This document shows, piece by piece, positions 23,601 to 37,300 of a DNA stretch of 64,000 bases (the stretch's first letter is position 1; each line of letters begins with the position of its first letter). Source of the DNA: Hydractinia symbiolongicarpus. Taxonomy: Eukaryota; Cnidaria; Hydrozoa; Anthoathecata; Hydractiniidae. Location of the stretch: the NCBI RefSeq assembly GCF_029227915.1, contig NC_079882.1, forward strand, positions 6,882,001 through 6,946,000. The letters are read 5' to 3'. Under the pieces are notes generated by a model, which was not told where the DNA came from, searched no databases, and was given only the letters and a program-made list of their open reading frames with translations. Both the position numbers and the translations under genes were made by a program.

Positions 23601-26350
23601 GAAAATAAATTAGCCTTGGCAGAGTTAACAATGAATACAAGTGATTCCGAGAAGGAATACAAAAAAAGGAGCATAAAGGAAAGTAACACTAAGGGTGTAT
23701 TGAAACCTCTTCAACGGTTCTTGGGGAACATGAAAGATCATGTGTGTAACGTTCAAGGATGACATTTAAAAAAAAATACACCAAAATCATCAGTGATCTT
23801 TGAAACAAAAGGACCACATTTCAAAAGATAGTTAAGTACTTTTCTTCCTTTGTTATCTTGAAGCAGCAACGTCAAATATTATGATTTTTCGTTCTGGAAA
23901 TATAGCCAATTTATTCTTGAGGTTACATTGAGTGAAGTGTATGACTGGACTAACTTTACCTCACCAAGATCTACGATGTTTCTCCATGTAATGAACTTGT
24001 AAGTTTTCTCACTAATGTGCTTTCACTGTAAAATTTAATAAAATATTTTACTCTTCATCTGGAGGATTAGTTTTCATGTATTAAATTTTGAGGAATTAGC
24101 ACTTTATTCATATTTAAAATTTATTCAGTAATGTATGAATATGTAGCTATAGAGCACATTGCACTTAAGTAGTTATTCTGTCTTTTTAATCTTGCAAAGA
24201 AACTTCTGACCATGTGGGATTGATTTCTGGGACCTTTCATTAATGTCAACAAATTTTGAATGCTATAATGTTAATTTTAAGAAATTCTAGGACTAAAAAA
24301 ACTTAAATTCAACAAAAAAAATAAAATCAAATTTAAATTTTTTTTCTCAATAAATAAAGCTAAAAAAGAAAGTTGTATGATGTAAAATAAAGAAGTTTAA
24401 GAAACCTATAGCTTAAAGATTTTAACTACTAATTGAGAAAATTCCTTCTGTAACGTTTGTAAAAAGAAATTTAATATTTGGAATTGCAAACATTTTTCTT
24501 AACATGATTACTTTCCAGGACAATTTCAGGACATCTTCAATTTTTTGTCAAATTTCCAGGATTTAATAATGTCTTTAATAATTACTTCAATTCTTTCTGT
24601 ATAATTTGCAAGCACGTACAATAATGCTATATTTGGCAGAACTTATTAATTATTTATGAATTTTAATTTAAAAAGGAATTGCTACAGCTACAAAATTGTG
24701 ACAAGTGTGTTATAACAATAAAAATATGGATATATAACCTAATTATGTAGAAAAAAAATTCCGATTTTTAAAAGGGTTACTTCCACATTAAGTAGAAATT
24801 TAGTTAAAGTTAGTTAAAAATACTTGTCTGAAAATTTTTCCACATCAAATTCTGTCAGAAAATTTTTCTATTGAAATTTATAATTTTGTCAAAGTTTTGC
24901 TACGGTTTTTCCTCAAAAAATTGCAATAAAAATAAGGTCAATCTGGTGACTCTAACACTAAATAATTGTTACGTCTAAGGAAAAAAACTTTGATAGAACC
25001 CAAGTTTTACCAAAATCAGAATTTCTTCACCCCTGTGCTAAAATGTAAATTGACAATGATCGTACTTGTTTTGCACAAATTCTATTCCTAATGTTTCAAA
25101 ATATTTTACAAATTTTCTTGACTTTTGTATGACTTTTTCCAATTTCCTTATTAAACAGACTTACTCCATGCAACTTGATCAATTTTTTTCTAATTTCTGA
25201 AAGAAATTGATGAAGTTTGTTTTCTCACCAGCGAATAATTTTGGAAATAGACCACTTTCCACATGATGTAGTTGTTTTAATTTCATTTTGAAAAACAATG
25301 GGCATATGGGCACTTTTGTGTAGGTAAACAAGCAGGACTCACTAATTTAAAATCACTAATTTAATGCTAATATTCCTTTTCTTAGATGGATTTCTTTGAT
25401 TACTGTGGTTTATTATTTATATTTTCTACATACAGAAATGCTTGCAGATGTGCAAAAAAACCTTTTAACTTTTGTAAAAAAATTTAATTTGCAACTAGCC
25501 ACTAAATTTCAAATTTTATGTTGCAGTTAAGCAATATTTCTAATATTTTGTAGTTCATGTATATAAGATAAATATTAAAACAGGAATGCAGGAAATACAT
25601 TGAAGGCAAGAAAATTGCCAATTTTTTGTGTTTTCCTAATTGCCCACAGTCTCCGCGCCATATTTATTTACAAGGAGAGCAAGTACAAAGTAGCTGCCCC
25701 TGCAACAACACGGAATAGCCCAAAGAAAAATTAAAATGGCGCCGTGGAGGAAAAAAAGCGAGCAGCCGTGCCGGTTCGTATGGTTTTCAAAAAAATGTCA
25801 ACTTTTTAGGAGGTCATTTTGCCAACAAATGCAGCGAAATCTAACACATTTATCAGTACATTTTAAACATAATAAAAAAATAACTAACAAATGTACCTCA
25901 TTAGAATATCTCCCATATTCTACCATGCCACCAAAAATAAGTAACCAGGTACCATCACAAACGAAGCCAAATGCAGCGCAACCAGGAGGTATATCACCTT
26001 GAACTGCAGGAACGAACCATTGGTTGGTGGCTAAAAAGTAATTTGCTAATTATTTATAGGCAAATTTTAAAGCGGTAGCTTTGCAAATATATTTTAATTA
26101 TTATTTAAGCTACAAGAACACGACGGGATCTATTCGGTAGTTCCTTTCGTTTTTCTTTTTTAAACGTCGTTAAAAATAAAATCTCTTCATTACCAGTGTT
26201 GTAAACATGCAATTCTTCAACAATGCCTTCGTTTCCACCGCCAAATATTACAATTAAATCTCTTATTGCGACAGCACGGTGACCGTGTCTTGGTTTTGGA
26301 CTTGGTCCGGATGGTTCTTTCACGCTTTTCCATTTCATGCAAGCAGCCAT
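17621..26350 (-). CDS. HCFC1: Host cell factor 1 homologue (kelch/Fn3 transcription co-regulator), 1,246 aa
   Basis: HCF1 is a nuclear scaffold joining DNA-binding factors to histone-modifying complexes (Set1/MLL, Sin3, THAP, E2F, OGT). Eighteen coding exons: 26194-26350, 25897-26030, 23024-23199, 22703-22908, 22476-22560, 22285-22388, 21487-21569, 21347-21409, 21201-21234, 21012-21095, 19003-20924, 18728-18859, 18488-18638, 18331-18368, 17994-18247, 17875-17909, 17737-17785, 17621-17654. All junctions are GT-AG and in phase (3,741 bp). Residues 1-347 form the kelch propeller: [66 protein letters not shown]. Residues about 350-390 are the N-terminal Fn3 half. Residues about 396-1015, almost all in one 1.9 kb exon, are Ser/Thr/Ala/Gln-rich, then acidic. 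Residues 1020-1220 are the C-terminal Fn3 pair ([40 protein letters not shown]). The tail [18 protein letters not shown] is a likely bipartite nuclear signal. It is shorter than human HCFC1 (about 2,035 aa), the loss being in the middle. The identity is very sure. Confidence 0.95.
21720..22146. mobile_element. AT-rich repeat insertion in HCF1 intron with TTAAGGAG direct repeats
   Basis: The stretch between HCF1 exons 6 and 7 contains at least seven copies of (A)TTAAGGAG or close variants. It is bounded by GGTAACCACT on the left and, inverted, GGTTGACCACT on the right. This looks like a short non-autonomous transposon. It has no coding potential, and the ends are too short for the class to be certain. 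Confidence 0.4.
23200..25896. other. HCF1 intron 2, repeat-bearing
   Basis: This 2.7 kb intron separates two kelch exons. A TCCAGGACA-type motif occurs in clusters at 23283-23335 and again at 24517-24562. Between them, a minus-strand reading frame of 108 codons (23363-23689) and a plus-strand frame of 65 codons (23565-23762) overlap; I recognise neither product. The flanking motif clusters suggest an inserted repeat. Nothing else is identifiable in the AT-rich remainder. Confidence 0.45.
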
Positions 26351-26380
26351 GTTGTTTACATCGTAGTTAATATTTTTTTC

Positions 26381-26423
26381 AAAATGGCGTTTGAATTAGT
26401 AATGAGATATCTACGCATGCGTA
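26381..26423. promoter_or_regulatory. Promoter-like motif pair upstream of HCF1
   Basis: About 30-75 bases upstream of the HCF1 start codon lie AAAATGGCG (26381-26389), which resembles a YY1 site, and TACGCATGCGTA (26412-26423), a perfect 12-bp palindrome resembling an NRF1 site. Both motif types are common in TATA-less housekeeping promoters of animals. Function is inferred from position only. Confidence 0.35.
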
Positions 26424-26775
26424 CTGAATATCGTCACAGCGGCGTGGAGAGTGTGCACAGTTAGCAGTTTTCCGCCGGGGACGTTCAATTTTTTTTCAAT
26501 CGTGATTCGTGAGGACCATATATTTATTTTATTTTCTACAGTATATGGTAATTGTTTAATAAAATTTACTAAAAATCCATAGCTAAATATATATAATTTA
26601 TTGGAAAAAAAAAAAAAATTGGAAAAAAGGGCATTATTTTCTTTTCTTTGTGAGTAAAATTCTAAGAAGTTGAGGCATTTGTGACCGAAAAGTCCTCCAT
26701 TTTGTTGTTTATTCAGGGGAGCGATATACCTTTCCACACACGGCGTTGTTTAGCAAGTGGCAGGTTACTACAACA

Positions 26776-26863
26776 CCAACCTCGTCCCAAAGCCTATTTC
26801 TCTTTTTTGACAGCCGCCGTACAAGATTGTCAAAAAAGAGAAAAACAGTCGGGAAGAGGTTGG
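26776..26863. repeat. Foldback element, CCTCGTCCC family, strong hairpin
   Basis: CCAACCTCGTCCC at the left pairs with the right end GGGAAGAGGTTGG. The inner arms TCTCTTTTTTGACAG and TTGTCAAAAAAGAGA form a near-perfect hairpin. It is the most intact fold of the family in this window. It lies about 430 bases upstream of the HCF1 start codon. Confidence 0.65.
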
Positions 26864-28366
26864 TACTTAAAAACAGATTCGGCCCAATACAGAAAAACAC
26901 AAAACAAAACCTGGGGTCGAAATTGCCGCTGCGCCTATATGGAGTTTTTGAAGTGGGAGAACAGAGAACGGCTTGGAAAATTGATAGAATCCTCTTTTGC
27001 ATCGTGAACATAGCTTGGCGTATGACTCGGCAGATGGCATCAAATTACGCGCAGGGTTTAAATATAAAATGCTGATTCTTATGTAACCGACACTCACAGT
27101 TGATTTTAGCTCCCATTTTTTTCTATCAACGATCATTGCATTTGATTCCAGAGGTAATTTCTTTCTTTCATACGGTTCGCGGTCAAGTACATTCAACAAC
27201 TTTACATTTAAACTGCGCTAGATACGCGAGTAATAACACCCGTCATCTTGTGGTTATATTTTTGACGACTACACTTTTTACGCTTATTTTATACATTATG
27301 TGAATCATGATCATTAAAAATGGTAAAATGCTAAACTGATTTGATGACTTTTTTGACACGCATATGCCAAACACAACAGACAGCCTCTTAAGTTAAGTAG
27401 AGTGTAATTGGTAATTATTGCCCCCCCCCCCCCCCCCCCATTTATGGTACCCAGGCTATTTGTTAAAGCAATTTCATAATAGTGGGCTATATGTTGAATT
27501 AGTACCTGGCAGTGCAGTCTTCTTTATATCTGGCCTTTTTTATTGGCTTATATGGATCACGTGAGCAGGCGCTATTTTTCTGTAGCGAGCCAGATAAAAT
27601 GTAAACACAAAAAAGTGAACAAAAATAGTTTATAAGGCGCATTTATCTTTTTCTGACTTAGCAACAAGATAAACCAGTTTGCAGAGCTCCCTCATTCACA
27701 CAATCATAATCGAGTCTCGCATTTTTTGTAACACAAATATTTACACAGTACAAATACATGCCAATTTTTATTTCACCATGTTACACGAAAATAAAATAAA
27801 TTTTTTACTATAAATATCCTTGTTTGATTACATCTAATTATGTAATGTTTCGTTATTTTAGATTTTAACTATTTGTTCTTCTTAGCGCCGTTTTGAAACT
27901 ATTATTTAATACAAATAATTTTGTGTTCCTGCCGCTGTCTGGTTTCGCGGTATTCGTTTTGTTCTAGAAAAATCCACCGCCGGTGATGAGAGTAAACGTA
28001 ACAGAAAAAAACAGTGGGATCCTCCTGAGCTATTTTTTTTAATGAAATTGAGAATATTTGAGGACGAGTAAAGAAGAAAATATTTTTATACCCATGTACC
28101 ATCGCTACGCATTTTGAAAATAAAAATCATTTGTAAAAGGAAAATTGAGGAGATTTGAGAATGTTGTTAAAAATGGGTAGAAAGAAATGAGCTTTATGTC
28201 AAATATAAAATCATTTATCTCAACATAAGTGTCTTGAGACTATCGTTGTATATTTTCGCACATTGATATTCAACAAAACCATTACAAAACATCTCTGAAT
28301 AAATAGTTAGTATATGCAAGAATGAAAAATCAAAGAAGTTCCAATAAACAATCGCAACTGGTCCGT

Positions 28367-31300
28367 TTACTTCTTCACTTTTTTGGGTGGTTTACTGCCC
28401 GGAGTGGCTTCATTTTTTCGTTTCTGACTTGGACCCTGAAAGGAAATACCGTAACACGTTAAAACACAAATCAAGACAAAAGCTCACCAAAAAAATATGT
28501 ACAAATATTAACGTACCCTAGGTAAACCTGGTTTTGGACCTTTTTTCTTATCGCGTCGTTCTTTCTCTTCTATTTCTTGGTTTTCACGCTCAATTAAAGT
28601 GATGAGTGTATTACAACGCCTTTGAAGCTCCTAAAATCGACAATTAAGTTAGCCAGACAAGGGTAAAAGAATGTAAAGGCCAATGATAAAACTTAAACAC
28701 AAGCAAGCTTCCTTACAGTTACATTTTTAAAACTCGATCAAAATATTGTTTTTACAACTTACAACTGCCGTTCTTGACTTGATGAACCAGTCAAATCGGA
28801 ATAACGGAGCACTTCGTACAGCCTGGCGTAACTCTTCGTAAACATTTTCTCGCTCAAATCCAAGCTTATACAACATACACACCTAAAACAGGTTATTAGA
28901 TTTTTTTCGAATTTTCCGAATCAAACTTTGAATTAAAACTGATATAAATTTAGCATGATTATATTTATTCTGTGAGCTATCACACTGATGTAATTTCGAG
29001 TATTAAATTTATAACGACAAAAGATTTCAGAAAACTTTTAATTATACAAAACACTACGTACCAGGAAACGATCCTCTTCTTCTGTGTAATTCTTTCCTTT
29101 ATTTGTACCATACTGAATCCTCAATTGATGGAAGGGTGATTTGTAGCGCGCCATCTAAACAGAAAGTTTTGAAATAAGATTTTAAGTAACAAAGTACGAA
29201 TCAACTCTACAGTTACATTTCTCGTGTTTACATACAAACCTCACCTTCGCTTCCATTGCTTCTTTGATGCTTATGCGTCGTTGGATTTTCGCCTCGCCTC
29301 GTTCTATTTGCGCCATGATTTTGTCTATATCTGTTAATTCGTTACATCGTTCCCAAAAGACGGAAGCGTATTCTCGTACCTAAAGTACCAATACCATAGT
29401 TGATCAGTTTTAAACATTGGAAACATCAAAACATTGAACATTGAGCAGAGTTGATTAGTTTTGAAAATTGGATAATTTCTCTTAGCGTGACAGGCAGAAC
29501 ATATCAAAACACAGAACATTGAGCAGAGCTGAATAGTTTTAAAGATTGGATACTTTCTCTTAGCACGACTGGCAGGAGATTTCATAGAACATTGACAGGA
29601 TATTATGCGAACTTATCCTTCTAACAAACCTCTTGAGGGGTTTTCCCTTCCACTTCTTTGCATATTAGATCGATTTCATCACGACCATACTTCTCACAAG
29701 CTTTAATAAACTGATTAAAATCTCGTTTGTTCCAACTAGTGAAACCCTGAAGAAGAACATGACATGAATTTTGATAATTGATTTGAAGAAGGTAGGAATT
29801 CAATTCTCCTTCTGTAGAAATTATTCACCTGTCCTAAGAGTTCATCTTTTTCCTTGGCCTCTTCTTCAGTAAGAGGCAAGGCGTTATCAATTCTAGCTTG
29901 TTCTTGCTTTTGCATTTTTTTCGATTCGCTTTCATCAAGATCATAGTCACGTGGAACCTAAAGATAAGTAAACATTAGAATGCTTATATCATTTCTACAA
30001 AATTATATAACCTGTTTCTCGAAGAACTTTGATATTTACCTTGTACGCGATAGTTTTTCGGTAACTGTATATTTCTATGTCCAAAAGTTCAAACAGTCTC
30101 GGTGGGAAGAATTGAAAGTCTTGAACATTGGGTTGCCTGGGAGGACGCGGAGCTTTGGGAGCTCGCGGTTCATTCACGCGCATTAATTCTTTGAAGTAGG
30201 TATCAACAGCATAGTTAGCTTTCCTTTCACGTTTCGGCGGTTCTATCCAGTGCGAAACAGCGCCAACTTTATCATGGGTATCACGAAAGTCCTGACCCTC
30301 GAACTGATAGATACTCTCCGGTACATCCATCGTAAAGTTACGCAGTTGACTTTCTCCCAATGAATCCATTTTTTCCTTTAATTCTTCAGTCTGAATATAA
30401 AAATAAAAATTATAGCATCTTTTAAATTAGGACAAACGCGGAGTTGACATGCATAACAAAACAACAAACCTTCTTCTGTCCACGTTCTAATATAGCATCG
30501 ATATCTTCGTTAGTAATGGTAGAATCTTTTCCAGCAAAAACTTTATCAGCTCCATGCCGAATCATATTCAACATTTCATCTTTATTGATTTTATTAGTAG
30601 AATCAACCAAACGTCCCTGCTGGATGACAACTCTGTCTAACCTCAACTTCATTTCGGCACGCTCAATAATTCTCTCTTCGACAGTATTTTCTGTGATAAA
30701 CTTGAAGATTCGAACTTGTTTCTTCTGACCAATTCTGTGAGCGCGATCCTGAACAGGAATTATTTGGTTTTTAAAAGAAAATTAAAAGCAGACAGAAAAT
30801 GTATACAGTTTAACCATGCCTATGGCAGACTCTTTTTCCAGGAACTGGCCGGATCATAATCAAATTCTCATAAAAAAAACCCTCTATATAGCGGACACAA
30901 ATTTTCGGACAACACATAATTTTTGGGGGAAATTTAAAAACACGAAAAATGAATTACTATATTTATATTACACATTTGCCTACTTTCACATCAATGTATC
31001 GATCAAGTTTATTGATGTTTTTTATAAATTAATGCCGCAAAGAATATTTAGATACATCTATAAGTGCCTTTTCTCCAAAAAAGTCAGAACCTGCATACAG
31101 CGGACACCAGGTCATAGTGAATGCTTTTTTCAGGAACCGTAGGTGTTCGCTATAGCCAGGTTGGACTGTATACGATTATTATGAACATGGTTGTTACTAG
31201 GGGCTGTTCATATCGGAAATATTTCCTCGGTTAGCAAGGAAATATTTCAGCATGATATAATTTTAATTTCTGTTAATATGGCATGGGTGAGAAAACTTTT

Positions 31301-34300
31301 CCATGCCATGTGTAAGTTTCTATAGTTTATTGTGATAAGAATCTATTGTTTATTTTTATAATTATGCCGAATCGGCATAAATTTATCTCGCCTACCGAGA
31401 ACACTGTTTATATGGGAAAATGCATTACCCGATTACCAAGATCTCGATTATGCGCACCCGAGATCTCAGTAGGCTGGTAAATGTTTTTTTCTCATATAAA
31501 CGCAACTAAATTTGTTAAGAGTTTGTTAAAAACCCGAGATCTTGACTTGATATCATGCTGAAACAATTTACCCGGTTCCCGAGAAATATTTTCCATATGA
31601 AGAGCCCCTTAGTCGACGATTTAGAAAAATTACAAACAGGCAGTGTACAAAATGTTTTATAAAACTGCAGTTCTGCAAGATTTAACTAAAATTTAGTATC
31701 TAGCAAGAGGACGCTAAATAAAAGGTGTGATATTTCAGCACTTTTTAAAATTAGGCCTTGGTAATTCCAAGAAAAACCTGGACCAAGGCCTTTGTGTTAG
31801 TGGCTAAAATGGCTTTATAATACCTTAAGTCGATTTATGTTTGTGAAATTCATCTATTTACGCAAAAGAAAAGTCAATTCACAAAAAAAAAAATTTTTTC
31901 GTTTTTTTTTCTGTTTTTCTTGGTAAATTGTCTGTTACTGCAGTTGATAAAGATAAATAATCCGCGCAAGCTATAGTAAAGGCTAAAATAAATAGGCTTA
32001 AAATAAATTGAAATTGCGAAAAAATACTAGTAGATTCGCGAAAAAATTATTCACAAAAATCCTATAATGATTTATTCGCGATAAAAAATCTTTTACAAAA
32101 CATCTCAATAAACAAATTAATCTTTAGCAAAATGCATTTATCAAGTAAGGTAGTTGACACACAAGAGCTTACCTGTGCTTGCAAATCAACTTGTGGATTC
32201 CAGTCATTGTCATACATGACCACAACATCGGCGGTGGCTAAATTAATACCCAAACCACCCGCCCTTGTACTTAAAAGAAACATGAATTTATCACTACCAG
32301 GAGAATTGAAATCGTTTATTTGCGCAGTTCTTTCTTCGTGAGGTGTTTGGCCATCAAGACGACAGTATTGGAAGCCTCTCCACATTGAATAATCTTCAAG
32401 GATATCTAACAGACGCGTCATTTGACTGAATATAAGAACACGAGAACCAGTTTCTTTGAGTTTGAAGAGAAGTTTATCAAGCACCAGTAGTTTACCACAG
32501 TTGTCAACAAGATGTTGGTCTGTTGTGTAAGGAGGTCCTAAAGAAAAAGGTGGGTAAATTAGCACTACCATATCTCTGCAAAGTTAATCAACACTATCAC
32601 TAAACCTATGATTCCACTTTCCTTACCAGGTTCAGCACCATCGAACAAGTATGGATGATTACAACATTTACGTAACTGCATGAGAATATTTAACAATCTC
32701 ATTCGATCTGTTTTTCCAGCACCATTTACTATATCGATATCTTTCATCAGTAGTTTTGTGTACCACTGTCTTTGCATGGCACTCAATCCTACAAAAATAC
32801 GTATTTCTTTTTTTGGAAGCAGTGCCTTCTCAACTTCACTTTTTAGACGACGCAGTAAAAATGGACGCAACACCTACGTAGAAAAAAATTAAGTATAAAA
32901 AGGACCACAATAATTTAAAGGCTGTCTACAACAAAAGCATTTATTTATACTTACTGCATGCAACCTTTGCACGAGCTGGTCTTGTTCTGTTAGATTTTCA
33001 GTGTTAAACCAAGCATCAAAATCCTAATGTAAAAAAAAATATTGATACTATAAATAATTGAAAGGAAGGAACTGTTTCATTCAGCTTAAACCAGAAAGGT
33101 CTACAGGTTTACATGTATAAAACAAAATAATTTTTAAACAAATAAACTATTTAAATAGTGAAGTGCCTTCCTATTTTCTATGAAAGGGTTGCTCTTAATT
33201 TAAAAATATGTCTGATGTCAAATTTAGAGAAACAAATAAAAATAAATCAGCTCAAGGAACGGTTGAATTATCTTATAACTGCAAATTCTATAGGCAGAAA
33301 AATTTAAATATTAGAAGTGTAGTTTGTACATATATATTTTTTAGAAATGCCCATATAGCATGCAAAATAAACTTACAAACATGATTGGAAAGGAAAATAA
33401 CAGACAAATGTACACAAACCTCAGAGGAATTAAAAACATCTGGTAGTAAGAAGTTCAGCAACGCCCAAAGTTCATGCAGGTTATTCTGTAGTGGAGTACC
33501 AGTTAATAGAAGTCTGTTTGAAGATTTGAATTCCCTGACAATTCCTGATAGCTAAAAAATTTCAAAGGTTCAGTAGTCATATTTGTGCTATAGTGATTTT
33601 AAAATCTAGATTTACTGAAGCACAAAAAGCTAAAATAACTTTTCATACTAAGGATTTTTCATTTTTAATTCTATGAGCCTCGTCAATGCACAGGAATCTC
33701 CACGCAAACTTCTTGAGAACGGCCTTTTCCCGGATACACATTTCATATGACGTAACTAGGACATCCCACTCCCCTGGTAACAATGTTTCACGAATGAATG
33801 CTGCCTATAATTTAAAAATATAACACATATACATGCTGGTAGAAAAATTGGATGCACATACACCAGTCTAAACATGTCATCTTCCTGGACTGTACTCCTA
33901 TTAAATAAGACTGTAACTAATTTTTACCCTGGCTTCCTGATTTCCAATCAGACAATGTGCTCGTAAAGTTGGACACCATTTTTGAAATTCAGCCATCCAA
34001 TTTGCCAATGTTGACTTCGGCACAATAACGATGTGTGGACCTGGCTGATTTCTATGATGTTTCATGTACCCAATCAGGGAAATAGTTTGCAGTGTTTTGC
34101 CTAGACCCTAATAAGAAACATAACAATTGCACTCTATGGATGATAGTTTATACAGAATCTAATATTGTGTGTTTATTGTTTCATACTAGTCACGTTTTAA
34201 AAGTCTAAAACACAAGACATGGCCTTTCAAATAAATTAGCTTCTTCAGGGGCTAGAAACTTCTCCAAAATGAATGATGTTATTTAACTCTGCTTCCAATA

Positions 34301-37300
34301 GACACATGAAAAAATGTTTAAAATACTTTTCACTTAATCAAAATAAAGTAGGCAAAAAAGTTACCATTTCATCGGCTAAAATACCATTAATACCATTTTC
34401 ATAAAGTGATATCATCCAGTTTAAACCACGTATTTGATAATCTCTCATTGTGCCATTTTTAATGTCTAAAAATAAATAAAAATTAATGCATTTAAGATTA
34501 GTCTTTTAATAAATATAGACTGTACACAATACAAAAAAAAAATACTGAATGTTAGAAAGAATTGGTAAAGATTAAAGGGGAACAAACAACATTTTTCAAG
34601 TATTTAAAATGCTAATAATTTTTTGTTGAGTCCAAAGTCAATTTTATGACGTAACATGCGTATCAGTAGTTTCACTTTAATGAAATGACACACAGTGATC
34701 ACATAGAAGCTGAACATGCTGCATCTTTTAAACTTTCTGTTATATTTATACCACCAACAAATATGCATTGGGGTCAACATATGGAAACTTCTAGAAACAT
34801 GCTAGCTCTGCTGGTCTTAATTGTGTTGCTCTACATACTAACTATGAGTATGATACGGCAAGTGTGATGCAACTACAATGTCACAATCCATTAAATTTTA
34901 AAATGTTTTTATTCAATATCAGAGTAAAAAAATTGTCTCGTCATACTCTAATACCGCCTGAAAAAAAATATTGACCTCTGTTTCATTTTCAAAATTAATG
35001 GCTTCACTAAATATCACGTGTGATTGCATTTTTTAAAGTTAGATTGGGTGAAGTAACACATACATGATGGGGATGCTTGGAACTGCAGAACCGTTGTTTG
35101 TGAATGCTTGGAATCTTCTAAAAGCTCTTCATCTTCTTCCTTCTCTGTTCTTCGGTGACGATGACTAAGCAAACAAAAAGGAACAAAGATAATAAATTAC
35201 TTAAAATTGTTAAGACAATTTAATGAACAAAATTTAACAAAATTAAATGTGATGTAAAAACGTTTCATTTTCTTCTAAATATAAACATATAATCATCAAT
35301 GACAAATGATCAAAATCATTTTTAGCTATTTATTGAAGTTAACCAATCAGATCATAGACCGGGATGGAAATAATGGATTGATAAGAACCTTTCTTTTTTT
35401 CTGAAAATTTGCTTTATGTTATGTTCCTGTTTCTGAAAGTTCACTTTCCATTACATTTGTTTCAATCCATTTCACACTTTTTTTAAATATTCGCTTTTCC
35501 GAAGTAATTTTTAATATATTTAAAAATTTTACCCTACACATGGTATCAACTAAACAAACTAACTTACTCTTTCACATTTTTCGGAGGGCTAGGGAAATCT
35601 GGCTGCTTTTTCATTTTTAAGGGGCTTTTCGGTGGTTTCTTACCAGCTGTTGTTAAAAAGTGGGAAAATATTTCTGTTTGTTTAAGAAGAAAATTAAATC
35701 TTGTTGATCTGTCCTTTTCCATTTTGTCCATATATTCTTTGTTGACACCCATTGTCTTGTTAATAACAATGGGTGCTGCCTTTTTTTCTTCTTCTTCATC
35801 ATCCTACAATAAAACAAGATCACTTTACATAAATGACTGGTTTACTTATAAAATACTTAAAATTCTATTCATAATATTATTATGTATATGTTCAAGCAAT
35901 TATGGTTCAACATACTAAATTAATAGATTTTGTATAGACAAGTTTTGAAGTTATAGGATTTGTGTGCATGCAATAAAATGCAGATTTTAGGAAAAGAAAC
36001 TTAAATTATGGATTAAAAGCTTTCAGCTGTGACTGAGCAGTGTTTAAAGTAAATAAATTTCTGTAGATTTTCAGATTTCTTCTTTCATAAATTAAAAAAT
36101 ATCAGGATCCAGAAGTAATATTCAGTACTAATTTCTTGCAATGGTGGGGTATTGTTGTGTTTGATAGCTTATTTCTTTATAACTACAGTCAGGGTTGACT
36201 GCAAACAAGGAACCCTGCAGCTTAAAGATTTTCGCTTTTAGTAATTCAGGCTTCCAATAGCCTGGAAAGTCCTGAAATTTGATGTAGACCTTACTGAAAG
36301 ACCGACATTTTACTGATTTACTCTTTTTTACTGCTACCAGAGAAGATTTACTTAAAGGAATCCCAAAATACTTTTACAAGTTGGACTTACATGAAAGATT
36401 TGCTTAAGAAATTCCAAATGATATGTCCACTTTTTTGGAAAAACTTTGTGTGACTCCAGATATAGCTGTTTAAACATTTGTTAATTATTTTAAATATTTA
36501 TTCTGGAGGTCAAGTTGTGAAATTTATAGATGGTATATGCCACACTATGACGCATGTAATATCTAATTTTACCAATAATAAAACGTAGTTACAAAATATA
36601 TATTTTTTCTTTTCTAGTAAATTTTGGAAAGTAATGTTCCTAGACATTTTTGTTAGAGTATCTAAACACGAAATCTTTTTTCAGCGATTTGTAAAAAATA
36701 AAAAGTATTTGACATTACCTATAAAAAACTCAATTCAATTTATTTGCCATAGACTAAGTGGGTAAATAAAATATAACAGGTTGCAGTTATAATTCGATGG
36801 CTGGAGACCAACACAATAATGAGGCTAATAAAAATGCAAGGACAAACAAATGGCACGAGTAAAAAGGGCAGTGTACAGGAAGGGCTAACTCTCACAAAAC
36901 AAAACAGATAAAGAGGGAGAGTATTATTCATTTTCCTGATTCAAACCAAAGGGCAAAAAAATAACAATAGGGAGAAGAAAACTGAGGTTAAATCACTGCA
37001 GAAGTTTCCTTTTGTCGATGAAGGTTAGACTGACTTGTGACATGGGACATACCTTGGGACCAGATTGTCATACTCTAAATTTAAAACTGGTTACCTCATA
37101 CTTTTTGTATCCAAACGTTTTAACTAAACATATTGATGTTTGCGTAACATATTGGAAAACTATTATAAGAAAAGAAACTTTAATTGTGGTGCGCGACATA
37201 GGCAAAATAGACTTATTTCTATCATACTCATTTAAGCAGGGTGCCACAATGTTGATTTTTTTATTGAAGGTCCAGGCATCGGTTGAGGTGGCAAGAAAAA

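Larger units (their letters stand above)
26351..28366. other. Intergenic region: HCF1 promoter side and ISWI 3' side
   Basis: Both flanking genes run on the minus strand. The first hundred bases next to HCF1 hold promoter-like motifs (separate entry). A foldback element lies at 26776-26863 with a related half-site near 26908, and a run of about 19 C at 27421-27439. The rest, out to the ISWI stop at 28367, shows no conserved coding sequence. Confidence 0.55.
30749..32172. other. ISWI intron 10 with two adjacent non-autonomous transposons
   Basis: The intron interrupts the helicase C domain just before DRAHRIGQ. It carries two different terminal-inverted-repeat elements almost end to end (30876-31171 and 31200-31608), then AT-rich DNA with TTCGCGAA-like motifs at about 32030-32095. 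Confidence 0.6.

Noticed and set aside
26681-27199. Overlapping ORFs of about 100-110 codons on both strands upstream of HCF1
   Set aside because: They overlap a foldback element and one another in several frames, with no conserved motif or splice support. They are chance ORFs in slightly GC-richer DNA.
34685-34867. 60-codon ORF ending in a hydrophobic segment within an ISWI intron
   Set aside because: Flanking exons splice cleanly across it, and the hydrophobic end is short. There is no family match.
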